Of a stretch of 64,000 nt of DNA, positions 18,745 through 29,400 are shown piece by piece. The position numbers and the translations under genes were made by a program. The notes beneath the pieces were generated by a model. It was not told the DNA's origin and did not search any database. It worked only from the letters and a program-made list of their open reading frames with translations. The DNA comes from Ruegeria halocynthiae. Lineage in GTDB: Bacteria > Pseudomonadota > Alphaproteobacteria > Rhodobacterales > Rhodobacteraceae. The stretch covers positions 1,612,001 through 1,676,000 of the forward strand of contig NZ_FNNP01000001.1 in the NCBI RefSeq assembly GCF_900106805.1, given 5' to 3'. Every line of letters starts with the position of its first letter. Positions within the stretch are counted from its first letter, which is position 1.

Positions 18745-19461
18745 ATGTTGGCGGATTTCTTGCTTGTTCACGGGTCATGCCACGGTGCCTGGTGCTGGCG
18801 TGACATGATCCCGGAACTAACTACATTCGGACACACAGCCCGCGCCATTGATCTGCCCAGCCACGGTTCAGACCCGACACTTGTTCGGGATGTCACGCTC
18901 GCGTCCTGCAGGGATGTGGTTCTGAAAGCCTCGACCCCGCAAACAATCATTGTCGGGCACTCATGGGGCGGGTACCCCGTCAGCGCCGCCGCCGAGACCA
19001 CCCCAGACGCAATGCGGGGCCTTATCTACATCAGTGCCTATGTTCCGCAATCAGGACTTTCGATGGTTGAGATGCGCAAACGTGCACCACGCCAGCTGAT
19101 CGGTGATGCGGTCGAGAAATCTGCCGATGGATTGTCGTACAGTGTTTTGCCTGAACGGGTGCACGACCTGTTCTATCACGATTGTCCACGCGATGTGGTG
19201 AACTATGCGCTCGGCCGCCTCTGTCCGCAGGCCATCGCGCCACAAAACACGCCTCTGGATACCGGCGAGAACTTTGCGCGCATTCCGAAAGGGTACATTA
19301 GAACAACCGACGACCGCACCGTTCCAACCGAATATCAGGCCGAGATGGCCCGCTGTGCGGCCCCCGAAATGAGCCTGACCATCGACAGTTCTCATTCGCC
19401 GTTTTTCTCACACCCTGAGCATCTGGCCGGATTGATGCACCAAATCTCGCAGCGGATGTAA
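18745..19461 (+). CDS. alpha/beta hydrolase, hydroxynitrile lyase/methylesterase-like
   Basis: The 238-aa protein begins FLLVHGSCHGAWCWRDMIPE and has the nucleophile elbow VGHSWGGYPVSAAAE, with His in IDSSHSPFFSHPEHLA. This pattern matches the short-chain alpha/beta hydrolases related to plant methylesterases and hydroxynitrile lyases and to bacterial EstC. GGAG lies before the ATG. It is probably in one transcript with the PcaD-like gene. The substrate is unknown. Confidence 0.8.
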   Translation: MLADFLLVHGSCHGAWCWRDMIPELTTFGHTARAIDLPSHGSDPTLVRDVTLASCRDVVLKASTPQTIIVGHSWGGYPVSAAAETTPDAMRGLIYISAYVPQSGLSMVEMRKRAPRQLIGDAVEKSADGLSYSVLPERVHDLFYHDCPRDVVNYALGRLCPQAIAPQNTPLDTGENFARIPKGYIRTTDDRTVPTEYQAEMARCAAPEMSLTIDSSHSPFFSHPEHLAGLMHQISQRM

Positions 19462-19807
19462 ACAGGCCGCAGAAAGCTAAGCTTCAGTAAGGGTTTCGTA
19501 CCGAGTCTGTTGATGGTGGACTGCGGAGAAAACTGCGGGGCGCCCCCACATCGCTCAATGCGCTGTCGCACGGTCAATGCGCCACCGCTCATGACCAGAG
19601 TCTGGCGCGTTTTGCCGGCCAGAGCGCACTGGTCTATCCGTCCGGTGCACCGTTTTTGCGGGCGTCGGTTCATATGATGCTCAGGCCATTGCATTTTCTG
19701 CGCCTCCGACCCGCATTGGCATAACAACGACACATATCTGGCGGATTCCGCCTTGCAGGCCGGGCTGCGACGGGCCACCGTGACCTCAACTGAGAGCGGG
19801 AAAAGAC
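19462..19807. other. 346-bp gap without a recognised gene
   Basis: No reading frame here has a convincing start, ribosome site or family motif on either strand. The frames that stay open are short, basic and Cys/Arg-rich, which suggests chance translation or decayed coding DNA. It probably holds the terminator of the hydrolase genes and the promoter of the alcohol dehydrogenase. Confidence 0.4.
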
Positions 19808-20902
19808 ATGCAATCTATCAAAGCAGCCGTGTGCCGGGCATTCGGCGAACCTCTGGTCATCGAAGATATCCTGATAGCACCGCCCGGAATGGGCGAGGTC
19901 GAGGTCACGCTGGACGCAGTGGCGATCTGCCATTCAGACATATCGTTCGCAAGCGGTGCCTGGGGCGGCCATTTGCCCGCCGTATACGGCCACGAAGCGG
20001 CCGGGATAATTTCGGCGGTCGGTGACGGTGCCGGAGATTTCAGGATCGGCGATCACGTTGTAGTCACGTTGATCCGCGCCTGCGGGTCCTGCCCGTCCTG
20101 TGCCGGAGGCAAGCCAACCGTTTGCGAGACACCCTATGACACGATCAACGGTCCGCTGCGGACCGTTGATGGCGGGCCACTTGAACAAGCCATGGCATGC
20201 GGCGCCTTCGCCGAGAAGGTCGTGGTCAGCCACCGACAGATCGTCCGCATTCCCGAAACGCTGCCCAAAGACCTTGCCAGCCTGCTGTCCTGCGGCGTGA
20301 TTACCGGCGTTGGCGCCGCGGTCAACGCGGCCGAACTGCGCCCCGGGCAGGATGTCGTTGTGATCGGTGCCGGGGGGGTAGGGTTGAACGCCATTCAGGG
20401 CGCGCGCATCGCCGGAGCCCGCCGCATCGTCGCTGTCGACATGACCGAAGACAAACTGGACATCGCAATGGAGTTCGGCGCAACACATGGCGTTCTTGCC
20501 AGTCTGAAGCAGCCGTGGAAAGCGGCATACAAAGCGCTCGGCGGGCGCGGTGCGGATGCGGTTCTGATCACTGTGGGAGCAATTCGGGCCTATGATCAGG
20601 CGCCTCGCTATCTGGGCAGCGGCGGCAAAGCCATCATGATCGGAATGCCGCATTCCGGTGATATGTCCAGCTATGAACCCGTCGTGCTGGCCGCACTGGG
20701 CCAGGGCCTGATCGGTTCAAAAATGGGAGATGTGGTTATCCAGCGCGACATCCCGTGGATGATCGACCTCTATGAGCAAGGGCGGCTGAAACTGGATGAG
20801 CTGATCTCGGGCCGTTGGGCGCTGTCGCAGATCAATGAGGCCATCGAAGACACCAAGACCGGTGCCGCGAAACGCAATGTAATCCTGTTCAATCACGACT
20901 AA
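19808..20902 (+). CDS. zinc-dependent alcohol dehydrogenase (MDR superfamily)
   Basis: The 364-aa medium-chain dehydrogenase has catalytic-zinc residues in AICHSD and GHEAAG and structural-zinc cysteines in CGSCPSCAGGKPTVC. Its Rossmann motif is VIGAGGVGLNAIQGARIAGA. Features such as TINGPLRTVDGGPLEQ resemble class III-like alcohol dehydrogenases. It is followed 21 bp later by an enolase-superfamily gene, so the two may act in one sugar-acid or alcohol degradation route. The cofactor is probably NAD, from the Asp after the second beta strand (IVAVDMTEDKL). Confidence 0.85.
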   Translation: MQSIKAAVCRAFGEPLVIEDILIAPPGMGEVEVTLDAVAICHSDISFASGAWGGHLPAVYGHEAAGIISAVGDGAGDFRIGDHVVVTLIRACGSCPSCAGGKPTVCETPYDTINGPLRTVDGGPLEQAMACGAFAEKVVVSHRQIVRIPETLPKDLASLLSCGVITGVGAAVNAAELRPGQDVVVIGAGGVGLNAIQGARIAGARRIVAVDMTEDKLDIAMEFGATHGVLASLKQPWKAAYKALGGRGADAVLITVGAIRAYDQAPRYLGSGGKAIMIGMPHSGDMSSYEPVVLAALGQGLIGSKMGDVVIQRDIPWMIDLYEQGRLKLDELISGRWALSQINEAIEDTKTGAAKRNVILFNHD

Positions 20903-20923
20903 GCCCGTGGAAAGGAACGCCCG

Positions 20924-22156
20924 ATGAAACTGCAAGACCTCGATATCATCGTTACTGCCCCTCCGGCGCCGGGCTGGGGCGGGCGTTATTGGATATTGGT
21001 AAAACTCACCACCGATACGGGCGTGACCGGTTGGGGGGAATGCTATGCCTCATCCATCGGCCCCGACGCTATGAAACACGTCATCCGCGATGTATTCGAA
21101 CGCCACATGCTGGGCGAGACCCCCGAGAACATCGAGTTGATGTTCCGCCGGGTCTATTCCAGCGGGTTTACACAGCGACCAGACCTGACGGTCATGGGGG
21201 CTTTTTCGGGGCTCGAAATCGCCTGTTGGGATATCCTCGGCAAAGACCGCGACCGCCCGGTTTATGCGTTGTTGGGCGGACGGATGAATGACCGCATCCG
21301 AGCCTATACTTATCTTTACCCCCTGCCCCGGCATAACTTGACGGATTTCTGGACCTCTCCGGAGCTGGCCGCAGATTGCGCGGCTGAAATGGTGCGGCGC
21401 GGCTACACGGCGGTTAAGTTTGACCCGGCTGGACCCTATACAATTCGCGGCGGGCACATGCCCGCGATGTCTGACATTTCGTTGTCAGTGGCGTTCTGCA
21501 AGGCCATTCGTGAGGCCGTCAGCGACAAAGCTGACATGCTGTTCGGCACGCACGGCCAGTTCAACACAGCCGGTGCCATTCGTCTTGGGCAAGCGTTGGA
21601 GCCCTACTCCCCGCTTTGGTTCGAAGAACCCACGCCCCCCGATATGGTCGAAGATATGGCTCGAGTCGCGCGCAATGTCCGTATCCCGGTTGCAACGGGC
21701 GAACGATTGACGACCAAAGCGGAATTTGGCGCGGTCTTGCGCGCCGGAGCGGCCGAGATTCTACAACCCGCGCTTGGCCGTGCGGGTGGCATATGGGAGA
21801 TGAAGAAGATCGCGGCCATGGCCGAAGTATTCAACGCGCAGATGGCGCCCCATCTTTATGCAGGCCCGATCGAGTGGGCCGCCAACATCCACCTGGCAAC
21901 TTCAATCCCGAACCTGCTGCTTCTCGAAAGTATCGAGACCCCGTTCCATGACCAGTTGATCAAGGGAAGCATCCGTGTTGAAAACGGTTTCGTCACACCT
22001 CCGACCGAACCCGGCCTTGGCATCACGGTTGATGAAAACCTTGCACGCGCCCATCCCTACAAGGGTCGCGATCTGCACCTGCAAATGCAGGAAGCGCCTT
22101 GTGATTATGCAAACGGAAATGCATTTCAGGGCGGTGCGCCCGCAACTAAAGGATAA
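20924..22156 (+). CDS. enolase-superfamily (mandelate racemase/muconate lactonizing type) enzyme
   Basis: The 410-aa protein has the N-terminal capping domain (GVTGWGECYASS) and a TIM barrel with metal-ligand regions LFGTHGQFN, LWFEEPTPPD and ATGERLTTKAEF. A His sits in MAPHLYAGPIEWAANIH. The pattern is that of acid-sugar dehydratases of the mandelate racemase subgroup, such as galactonate or galactarate dehydratases. The substrate cannot be assigned. AAAGGA lies before the ATG. The upstream alcohol dehydrogenase is the likely operon partner. Confidence 0.8.
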   Translation: MKLQDLDIIVTAPPAPGWGGRYWILVKLTTDTGVTGWGECYASSIGPDAMKHVIRDVFERHMLGETPENIELMFRRVYSSGFTQRPDLTVMGAFSGLEIACWDILGKDRDRPVYALLGGRMNDRIRAYTYLYPLPRHNLTDFWTSPELAADCAAEMVRRGYTAVKFDPAGPYTIRGGHMPAMSDISLSVAFCKAIREAVSDKADMLFGTHGQFNTAGAIRLGQALEPYSPLWFEEPTPPDMVEDMARVARNVRIPVATGERLTTKAEFGAVLRAGAAEILQPALGRAGGIWEMKKIAAMAEVFNAQMAPHLYAGPIEWAANIHLATSIPNLLLLESIETPFHDQLIKGSIRVENGFVTPPTEPGLGITVDENLARAHPYKGRDLHLQMQEAPCDYANGNAFQGGAPATKG

Positions 22157-22272
22157 CACTCTGCAGAGCTCAGGGAATTCACAGTACCGATGGCCACATA
22201 CCCGAATTGACAGGCGCACGAAGGCGACACAGAACCTTATGCCCCGCTCTCCCGACCCGAAAGGAAAGCCGG

Positions 22273-25200
22273 TCAGCTTGAGACATATCCCGCAATCACC
22301 TGAAGCAGTTTGAAGGCTGTGGCCGCGTCGTTCTCGACAACGGCCAGGAATTCTTCTTCACCGATGCGCAGGCAAGACAAGTCCGTTTCAGCTACCATGC
22401 TCAGCGCCCGAGGCTCTTTGCGGATCAGACCCAACTCCCCCACCAGCGCACCGGCACCAACTGTAGTAATCAACTGATCAGTCTCACCCGAACGCGGCAG
22501 GTACAGACCTGCTTCGCCCTCGAGGATGACATAAGCGCCATCGGTCGGTTGATCATCTTTGAGAAACACCACCTGACCCGGTTTGGCCTCGAACCAACGC
22601 GCACCAAAGGCCAGCAGGCGGAGCTGTCGGCGATCCAGACCCGAAAACAATGGCGTCTGCTCCAACGCGCGCAGCTTGCGCACCAGATCGGCCGACGCCG
22701 CACCGTCGCCTTCAACATCGGTGGGACCTTCCCCCGTCACCACCCGGCCCTGACGGATTTCGACATACATGTCGAAGACATCCGGATTCTCAAAAGCATC
22801 ATTCAGGTAGATTACTGTAGTTTCGGGCAACAGCTCACGCAGATTTTTATAAACCGCGACCTGTGTCTCCATATCATAGCTGGCAAGCGCAGTTTCCAGG
22901 ATCAGAATATCGGGCTTTTTAATCGTCGCGCGAGTAAAGGCCAGAGGCTCGGCAAACACCGCAGGCAAGTTCTGACCGCCCAGTGAGACCGGCACGTCGT
23001 AGATCAATTCAACCACCATGGGACGGGCACCGTTTTCAGCCAGCACGTCGACAATCAGCTTGCGGGCCTCATCGGTACGGGCACCCCCGATCTGGCTGAC
23101 CTTGCCGAACAGCGCGTTCTCCATCACGGTTAGACCGGGCGCAAAGGCCCCCTCATCCAGCGGCACAAAAACGTCATGCAGCGGCTCAAGCAACCTGTCC
23201 GAGTGGCTGTGGCGCAGTTCGAGAATACGATTCTTCAACTCATCCGAAAAGGCGGGTCCGATCTGCTCTGCCGAGATCACGAACGGCACCGACAGCAAAC
23301 TCGCCAATTGCTCGTCATCCAGTGCCCGCGCGCCTTCCTTGCGCGTTTGCTCGACAAGCTCGACTGCGGCCTCGTAGATTTTGGCTTCAAGCCCCAGTTT
23401 GCGAAACAGCGGGTGATCGGTGCCATCCAGCCCAAAGATCTGGCGCAGCATTTCAATCACATCGCGGGTCAGACTGATCAGGGTTTCATCCAGTTCCAGC
23501 TCTCGCAGCTGACCGAGAAACACGGTCTGCTGTGCCATGAGCTGCTGAGTGACCGGCACGCAGGGGGTTGCGAACAGCAGGTTCTCGGCGACCGGTAGCG
23601 CCGGGTTGTATCTGGACCGGTCAAACACCAGCGCCTGATCACCCAGACCAGCCTCACGTACCGCATTTTGCACCAAAGGCCGTAATTTGATCAGCTTTGC
23701 GGCCAGTTCCGGGTGTTCATTGGGATCAAGCACCTGCTCGGCACCGCGCTGAAACAGCGCCGCACCTGATCCCATACCGTCGATCAGTTGCAGCCACCAG
23801 TCACGCAACAGCGCGGTATCGTTGAAACCGGCTAATTCCGGGTCCAGCCAATCAACGTGATAGGGATCAACACTGTTGCCTGCCCGCTGCGTTTCGAGGA
23901 ACCCAGGATCGTCGGTCGACTTGATGGAGGGACGAGACCGCATCGGCATCATCACGTTCTCGCCCAGCGTTCCCTGAAACATGACCGGGCGTGATGTTGC
24001 CAGACCAATACGCGCGGCAACAACGCTCTGATGCAGGCCCGCCAGATTAATACCGCCGATTTCGATCCGACCCGAGGTCGGCAGGATCTCGCGGGTCAAC
24101 AATTCGGTCAGCGCGTGGCGGTCCTCTTCGCTGGTGGCCGAAATACCGATTGTCTTGCCCGCTGGGAAGGTCAGGTTCAGATCGTCCAACACCTGATTGC
24201 CGTCGATATCGCGAACTGAAACCTGATTCAGCACTATATCTCCGTTAAGCTGCGGAAGCTCAACCAGTTCGCCGTCAAACAGGTTTTCATCAATCATGCC
24301 GTCCGGGGCGAAACGTTCGACCACCACGTCCCATCGCAGCGACATGTCCTGCGTTTGGTTGTAATAGGTCAGCAGTTCCTTCCAAGGCGAGCTCAGGTCC
24401 TTATACGCCGCCAGCGCCGCCACCAGCGCCCCCAACGAGACCGAACCCTGCAGCACCAGAAGACCGCCAATCATGTAAAACATGAAAGGCGTAAGTTGTG
24501 AGATGAAGTTGTTGATAAACTTCATAAAGAACTTTTTCTGGTAGATTTCGAACCGGATGCCAAATAGCCGTCCTAACTGGTCCGAGATCATCGCCCGACG
24601 ATACCGCCAGCCGCCATTGGCCCGCAGGGTTGAAGCCCCCGCAGCATTCTCGCCAATCTGGGCGGCCAACACGCGCACTTCCTGAATGCGCTGCTTGTTC
24701 AACAGATTGATTTGACGCTGCAACCGAGGGATCAGCCAGGCCTGCAGAGGGATCAACGCAACAGCCGCCAGGCCGAACCAGACGCTTTGCAGAAACAGGA
24801 ACGACAGGATGGTGATCATCTGCCCGGCCTGCAATACAGGCTGACTGATCGCATCCCCCATCAACCCGCCCATCGGCTCGCTTTCGGCGGTGATCATCGA
24901 CACCATCTCGCCTTGGCTCACCCTCTCGAAATAGGGCTGCGGAAATCGCAATGCGCGGTTGATCAACTGATAACGCAAGCGGCGCAGCATCCGCTCACTC
25001 AGCACACCTTTCATGGTGTTGATCCGCATCTTCATCAACCCGTGCGCAAGAACCGCCGCCAGGAAAGCAAAGCACAGGATCATCAGGAATGAGGTCTGCG
25101 ACAGGCTGTAGCCCCAAACATCAACAATCTGACTAGTGGCACCAATCGCGTCATTGATAATGCGTTTGGGCAATTCCAGCGTCAGATAGAGCAATGGAAA

Positions 25201-25314
25201 CAGCGTCGTGGTCACGGCCAGCAAGATCAGCTGTTCGCGTTTCGAGTATTTCCAAATGAACCGAAAAATCGTTCGTTCTATAGAACCCGCCCCTGCTTTT
25301 GATCCGTTACTCAA
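22273..25314 (-). CDS. ABC-exporter-like protein with degenerate nucleotide-binding domain and C-terminal cNMP-binding domain
   Basis: The 1013-aa protein has an ABC-exporter transmembrane domain (about residues 20-330) and a divided ABC domain. The first half is at about 355-460 and the second at 715-860, separated by a helical insert of roughly 250 residues. A cyclic-nucleotide-binding-like domain lies at about 885-1010 (VILEGEAGLYLPRSGE, GALVGELGLI). The ATPase motifs are lost. The Walker A position reads ISATSEEDRH (391-400) without Gly-Lys-Ser/Thr. The signature is SLGGQ. Walker B reads DILILETAL without Asp-Glu, and the H-loop lacks His. It is therefore unlikely to hydrolyse ATP. It is divergent from the DUF3307-like gene. 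Confidence 0.85.
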   Translation of the reverse strand: MSNGSKAGAGSIERTIFRFIWKYSKREQLILLAVTTTLFPLLYLTLELPKRIINDAIGATSQIVDVWGYSLSQTSFLMILCFAFLAAVLAHGLMKMRINTMKGVLSERMLRRLRYQLINRALRFPQPYFERVSQGEMVSMITAESEPMGGLMGDAISQPVLQAGQMITILSFLFLQSVWFGLAAVALIPLQAWLIPRLQRQINLLNKQRIQEVRVLAAQIGENAAGASTLRANGGWRYRRAMISDQLGRLFGIRFEIYQKKFFMKFINNFISQLTPFMFYMIGGLLVLQGSVSLGALVAALAAYKDLSSPWKELLTYYNQTQDMSLRWDVVVERFAPDGMIDENLFDGELVELPQLNGDIVLNQVSVRDIDGNQVLDDLNLTFPAGKTIGISATSEEDRHALTELLTREILPTSGRIEIGGINLAGLHQSVVAARIGLATSRPVMFQGTLGENVMMPMRSRPSIKSTDDPGFLETQRAGNSVDPYHVDWLDPELAGFNDTALLRDWWLQLIDGMGSGAALFQRGAEQVLDPNEHPELAAKLIKLRPLVQNAVREAGLGDQALVFDRSRYNPALPVAENLLFATPCVPVTQQLMAQQTVFLGQLRELELDETLISLTRDVIEMLRQIFGLDGTDHPLFRKLGLEAKIYEAAVELVEQTRKEGARALDDEQLASLLSVPFVISAEQIGPAFSDELKNRILELRHSHSDRLLEPLHDVFVPLDEGAFAPGLTVMENALFGKVSQIGGARTDEARKLIVDVLAENGARPMVVELIYDVPVSLGGQNLPAVFAEPLAFTRATIKKPDILILETALASYDMETQVAVYKNLRELLPETTVIYLNDAFENPDVFDMYVEIRQGRVVTGEGPTDVEGDGAASADLVRKLRALEQTPLFSGLDRRQLRLLAFGARWFEAKPGQVVFLKDDQPTDGAYVILEGEAGLYLPRSGETDQLITTVGAGALVGELGLIRKEPRALSMVAETDLSCLRIGEEEFLAVVENDAATAFKLLQVIAGYVSS

Positions 25315-25371
25315 ATCACTGATTTTGATGTGAATACAACGGCCCGAATTTACCGCAATCGTGTCCTAAGA

Positions 25372-25428
25372 CGCAAATGAATTTCCGATATGCGCCTATT
25401 TCGCGTTGTGTGAACAAGTTCATTTGCG
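25372..25428. promoter_or_regulatory. inverted repeat CGCAAATGAA between divergent genes
   Basis: CGCAAATGAA at 25372-25381 is repeated inverted as TTCATTTGCG at 25419-25428, with 37 bp between. Both lie in the 169-bp gap between the divergent ABC/cNMP-domain gene and the DUF3307-like gene. A partial third copy (TTCATTTGC, 25479-25487) overlaps the start codon of the latter. Shared operators are common in such gaps, but the binding protein is unknown. Confidence 0.35.
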
Positions 25429-25483
25429 CCCCACACCATTACCCCCTAATCTCCTGATTCAGGACGATATCGGGAGGATTCAT

Positions 25484-25873
25484 TTGCCTGCCAGCTTTGG
25501 CGCGGTGTTTCTGTTGCTCTGCCTGCTTCAGGTCAAACACATGTTCGCCGACTATTATTTGCAGACGCCCAAGATGCTTTCAGGGCGTGGCACGTATTTC
25601 CACGTGGGACGCGCGCAACATGCAGCTGTGCATGTTGTGGGTTCGGTCATCATTTTTGCGCTGTTTCGGGCGCCGATTGAATTCATCCTGATCATTGCCG
25701 CTTTGGAGTGGATCGTACATTTCCATATCGATTTTGCCAAAGCCAGTTACTCTGATCGCAAACAGCTGCATCCCAATCAGGCTGCCTTTTGGCGGGCTGC
25801 CGGCCTCGACCAATTGCTTCACAACTTGACCTATATCGGTATGGCCTGGGCTTGGGTGACGTTTGCGGCCTGA
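25484..25873 (+). CDS. DUF3307-like membrane protein
   Basis: The 129-aa protein has three or four hydrophobic segments (FGAVFLLLCLLQVKHMFADYY; VVGSVIIFALF; FILIIAALEWIVHFHIDFAK; LTYIGMAWAWVTF) with conserved-looking His and Asp residues (KHMFADYYLQ, HFHIDFAK). This recalls DUF3307 proteins of unknown function. The start is a TTG at 25484 with GGGAGG 6 nt upstream; the ATG at 25406 has no such site and lengthens an otherwise neat N-terminus. It is convergent with lrp, with 3 bp between the two stop codons. Confidence 0.7.
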   Translation: MPASFGAVFLLLCLLQVKHMFADYYLQTPKMLSGRGTYFHVGRAQHAAVHVVGSVIIFALFRAPIEFILIIAALEWIVHFHIDFAKASYSDRKQLHPNQAAFWRAAGLDQLLHNLTYIGMAWAWVTFAA

Positions 25874-25876
25874 ATC

Positions 25877-26338
25877 CTAGGGGACAACCGGCCGGTTCCG
25901 CTTGATCGTGCGCAGCACCACGTTCGTTTGGGCGCTGGCGACTGCTGGCAGGCGAAACAGAAAATCTTCCAGAAAAGTATTGTAGGCCGCAAGATCCCGG
26001 CACAGGACGCGCAGATGATAATCCGCCTGCCCAGTGGTGGCATAACATTCCTGAACCTCGGGGCTTATTTCCACAGCCCGGATGAAATCAACAATCTTGT
26101 CCGGGTCATGACGCGTCAGGTGAACATGCACGATCGCTTCGAACGTCAAACCCATCGCAGGTGGATGCACCAACGCACCGTAGCGTTCTATCACCCCCGC
26201 ATCTTCCAGTGCACGCACCCTGCGCCAGAGTGCCGAGGCCGACATCCCGACCGCCTCTGCCAGTTCGGCATTTGACATCCGGCTGTCATTCTGCAGCAGC
26301 ATCAGAATGCGGCGATCTCTGTCATCAAGATTAATCAT
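25877..26338 (-). CDS. Lrp/AsnC-family transcriptional regulator
   Basis: The 153-aa protein has an N-terminal helix-turn-helix (DDRDRRILMLLQNDSRMSNAELAEAVGMSASALWRRVRALEDAGVI) and a C-terminal RAM ligand-binding domain (about residues 65-150, VQECYATTGQADYHLRVLCRD). The ATG at 26338 (MINLDDRDRRIL) is the usual family start. It is divergent from the indolepyruvate:ferredoxin oxidoreductase gene, so it probably senses an amino acid and controls that gene. A/T-rich GATTTTTC repeats lie in the 145-bp gap. Confidence 0.9.
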   Translation of the reverse strand: MINLDDRDRRILMLLQNDSRMSNAELAEAVGMSASALWRRVRALEDAGVIERYGALVHPPAMGLTFEAIVHVHLTRHDPDKIVDFIRAVEISPEVQECYATTGQADYHLRVLCRDLAAYNTFLEDFLFRLPAVASAQTNVVLRTIKRNRPVVP

Positions 26339-26483
26339 GTTGGCACATTTATCCGATTTTTCTGATTTTTCCGAATGAGGTTTTCTTATTTTGTCGAAAG
26401 CTGACACACTCTGGCATGGTTATCCAGCATCCATAGGTTAAAATCACCGAACACCAAAGGCAGATACCCATGGAACCTTCATA

Positions 26484-29400
26484 ATGAGCCATCACGATCC
26501 CGTCCCCCGCACCTATCAGCTTGAAGACCGGTATGACTCAACCCGGGGGCGAGTCTTTTTGACCGGCACACAGGCGCTTGCGCGAGTCTTGATGGATCAG
26601 GCCCGACGCGACCGGCAGGCGGGGCTGAACACGGCAGGCTTTGTCTCGGGCTATCGGGGATCGCCTCTGGGCGGGTTGGACCAAGAGCTTTGGCGTGCCA
26701 AGGAAAGGCTGAAGAGTGACCGCATCACGTTCATGCCTGCGGTGAATGAAGATCTTGGCGCGACTGCAGTTCTGGGCGCACAACAAGCAACACTGGACCC
26801 GCATTGCGAGGTCGAAGGCATCTTTTCAATGTGGTATGGCAAGGGCCCCGGCGTCGACCGGTCGGGGGACGCGCTGAAACACGGCAACGCCTATGGCTCT
26901 GCGCCCAAGGGCGGGGTGCTGGTGGTGGCCGGTGATGACCATGGCTGTGTCAGTTCCTCGATGCCGCACCAGTCGGATGTGGCTTTCATGGCGTGGTTCA
27001 TGCCGACATTGAACCCGGCTTCGGTCGAAGAGTATCTGGAATTCGGCGAATACGGGTTCGCATTATCCCGGTTCTCGGGCACTTGGGTCGGGTTCAAGGC
27101 GATTTCGGAAACCGTTGAAAGTGCACGCTCGGTCGAGCTGCATCCCGACCGCAGCTTTACCCTGCCCGAAATCGATCTGCCCGAACGCGGTCTTCATGTA
27201 CGGACCGCTGACCTGCCCTCGCCCGAGATCGAAAGCCGCATCCAGTACAAACTGCGTGCAGTGCGAACCTTTGCCGAGAATAACCCAATCGACCGGCGCA
27301 TCTATGACATCGACAACGCAAAATTCGGTTTCGTGACCACCGGCAAGGGTCATCTTGATCTGATGGAGGCGCTGCGTCTACTGGGATTGGACGAAGCCGC
27401 CTGCCGCCGTCTGGGTATAGACATTTACAAGGTCGGCATGGTCTGGCCGCTGGCCCGCCGCAACGCTTTGCGCTTTGTTAAGGGCAAAGCCGAGGTGCTG
27501 GTGGTCGAGGAAAAGCGCGGCATCATCGAAAGCCAGTTCAAGGAGTACTTCTATGACTGGCCCGGCGACAAGCCACACAAGATGGTCGGAAAATATGACA
27601 GCCATGGCGAGCCGTTGATCCCGTGGACCGGTGAACTCAGCCCGCTGATGCTAGTCCCCATCGTGGCTGCACGTCTGGATACGTTCTTCCCCGAAGAACA
27701 CCTGCCCGCTCGTGCGCGCGCTCTGACCGAAACTCCTGTGCCGGTGATCAACGTGCCCGACGCGACGCGGACGCCGTATTTCTGTTCGGGCTGTCCGCAC
27801 AACACCTCGACCAAAGTGCCCGAGGGGTCGACGGCTGCAAGCGGGATCGGCTGCCATGTCATGGCTTCGTGGATGGATCGCGAAACAGTGGGTTATGCGC
27901 AGATGGGTGGCGAGGGCGTGCCGCATGTCGTGGCCTCGCAGTTTAATGGTGGCAAGCATATCTTCCAAAATCTGGGGGAAGGAACGTGGTATCACTCGGG
28001 CTCTCTCGCGATTCGTCAGGCGGTCGCAGCGGGGACGAACATCACCTACAAAATCCTCTACAATGATGCGGTCGCGATGACCGGCGGGCAGCCGGTGGAC
28101 GGCCCCGTCAGTGTCGCGGGTATCGCGCAAACCTGCCGCGCCGAGGGAGTTGAGCGGATCGCGCTGGTCTCGGATGACATCACCAAATTCAGCCGCACTG
28201 ATTTCCCGGCTGGCACCACGTTTCACGACCGCGCCGAGATGGACATTCTGCAACGCGATTTACGCGACATTCCCGGTGTCACGATTTTGATCTACGAACA
28301 GACCTGCGCCACCGAAAAGCGTCGCCGCCGCAAGCGTGGCACGCTGCAGGACCCGGATCGCTTTGTCTGGATAAACGATCTGGTGTGCGAAGGGTGCGGC
28401 GATTGCTCGGTCGCATCGAATTGCCTGAGCATCGAACCCCGTAACACGCCGCTGGGCCGTAAACGCAAGATCAACCTCAGCTCTTGCAACAAGGATTTCT
28501 CCTGTCTGGACGGGTTTTGCCCCAGCTTCGTCACCATTGATGGCGCAACCCGTAGGAAACGTGTCGCCGATCTTGATGTGGCTACGCTTGAATCGGGTCT
28601 ACCGGTCCCTCGGCTACCCTCGCTTGATACGCCATTCGATCTTCTCGTAACAGGTGTCGGCGGTACCGGAGTCGTCACCGTCGGCGCTCTGATCACCATG
28701 GCCGCGCATATTGAGGGCAAGGGCGCGTCAGTTCTGGATTTCACCGGGTTTGCGCAGAAATTTGGCACGGTTCTCAGCTATATCAGGCTTGGATCAGAGC
28801 CAGAGGCATTGAATCAGGTCCGCATCGACCAAAGCGCGGCCGACGCAGTGATCGGCTGCGATGTCGTTGTCAGTTCTGCACCCAAGGCCTCGGCCCATTA
28901 CCGGAACGGAACGCAAATGGTCCTGAACCTCGCTGAAATGCCGACCGGTGATTTGGTGCTGCGACGCGATGCACAGCTGAAAGTGCCAGCCCGTGAACAG
29001 GCCATCCGGGAAGTGGTCGGTGCAGAAAATCTGTCTGGCTTTAATGCAAATGCCGCGTCCGAAACCCTATTGGGGGATACAGTATTCGCCAACGTCATCC
29101 TGCTGGGTTATGCGTGGCAGAAGGGGCTGGTGCCGGTATCGCTCAGCGCGCTGGGGCAGGCGATCCTGCTTAACGGGATTGCTGCCAGCAAAAACCGGCT
29201 GGCACTGGCCATTGGTCGCGCTCTGGCCGCCGACCCCTCTCGCGTAAGCGGCTACAGCGACCCCCAAACAACCGAAGAAACGCTGGATCAGATGATCACC
29301 CGCCGCGCTGCATTCCTGCGCAGCTATCAAAACGACGCCTATGCCGATCGCTACACCTGCCGAATTGCGGCGATCCGATCAGCTCATTCTGATGGCGACG

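Noticed and set aside
19392..19933. Minus-strand frames across 19392-19933
   Set aside because: Cys/Arg-rich composition, overlap with real genes on the plus strand and no ribosome sites; considered decayed or chance.
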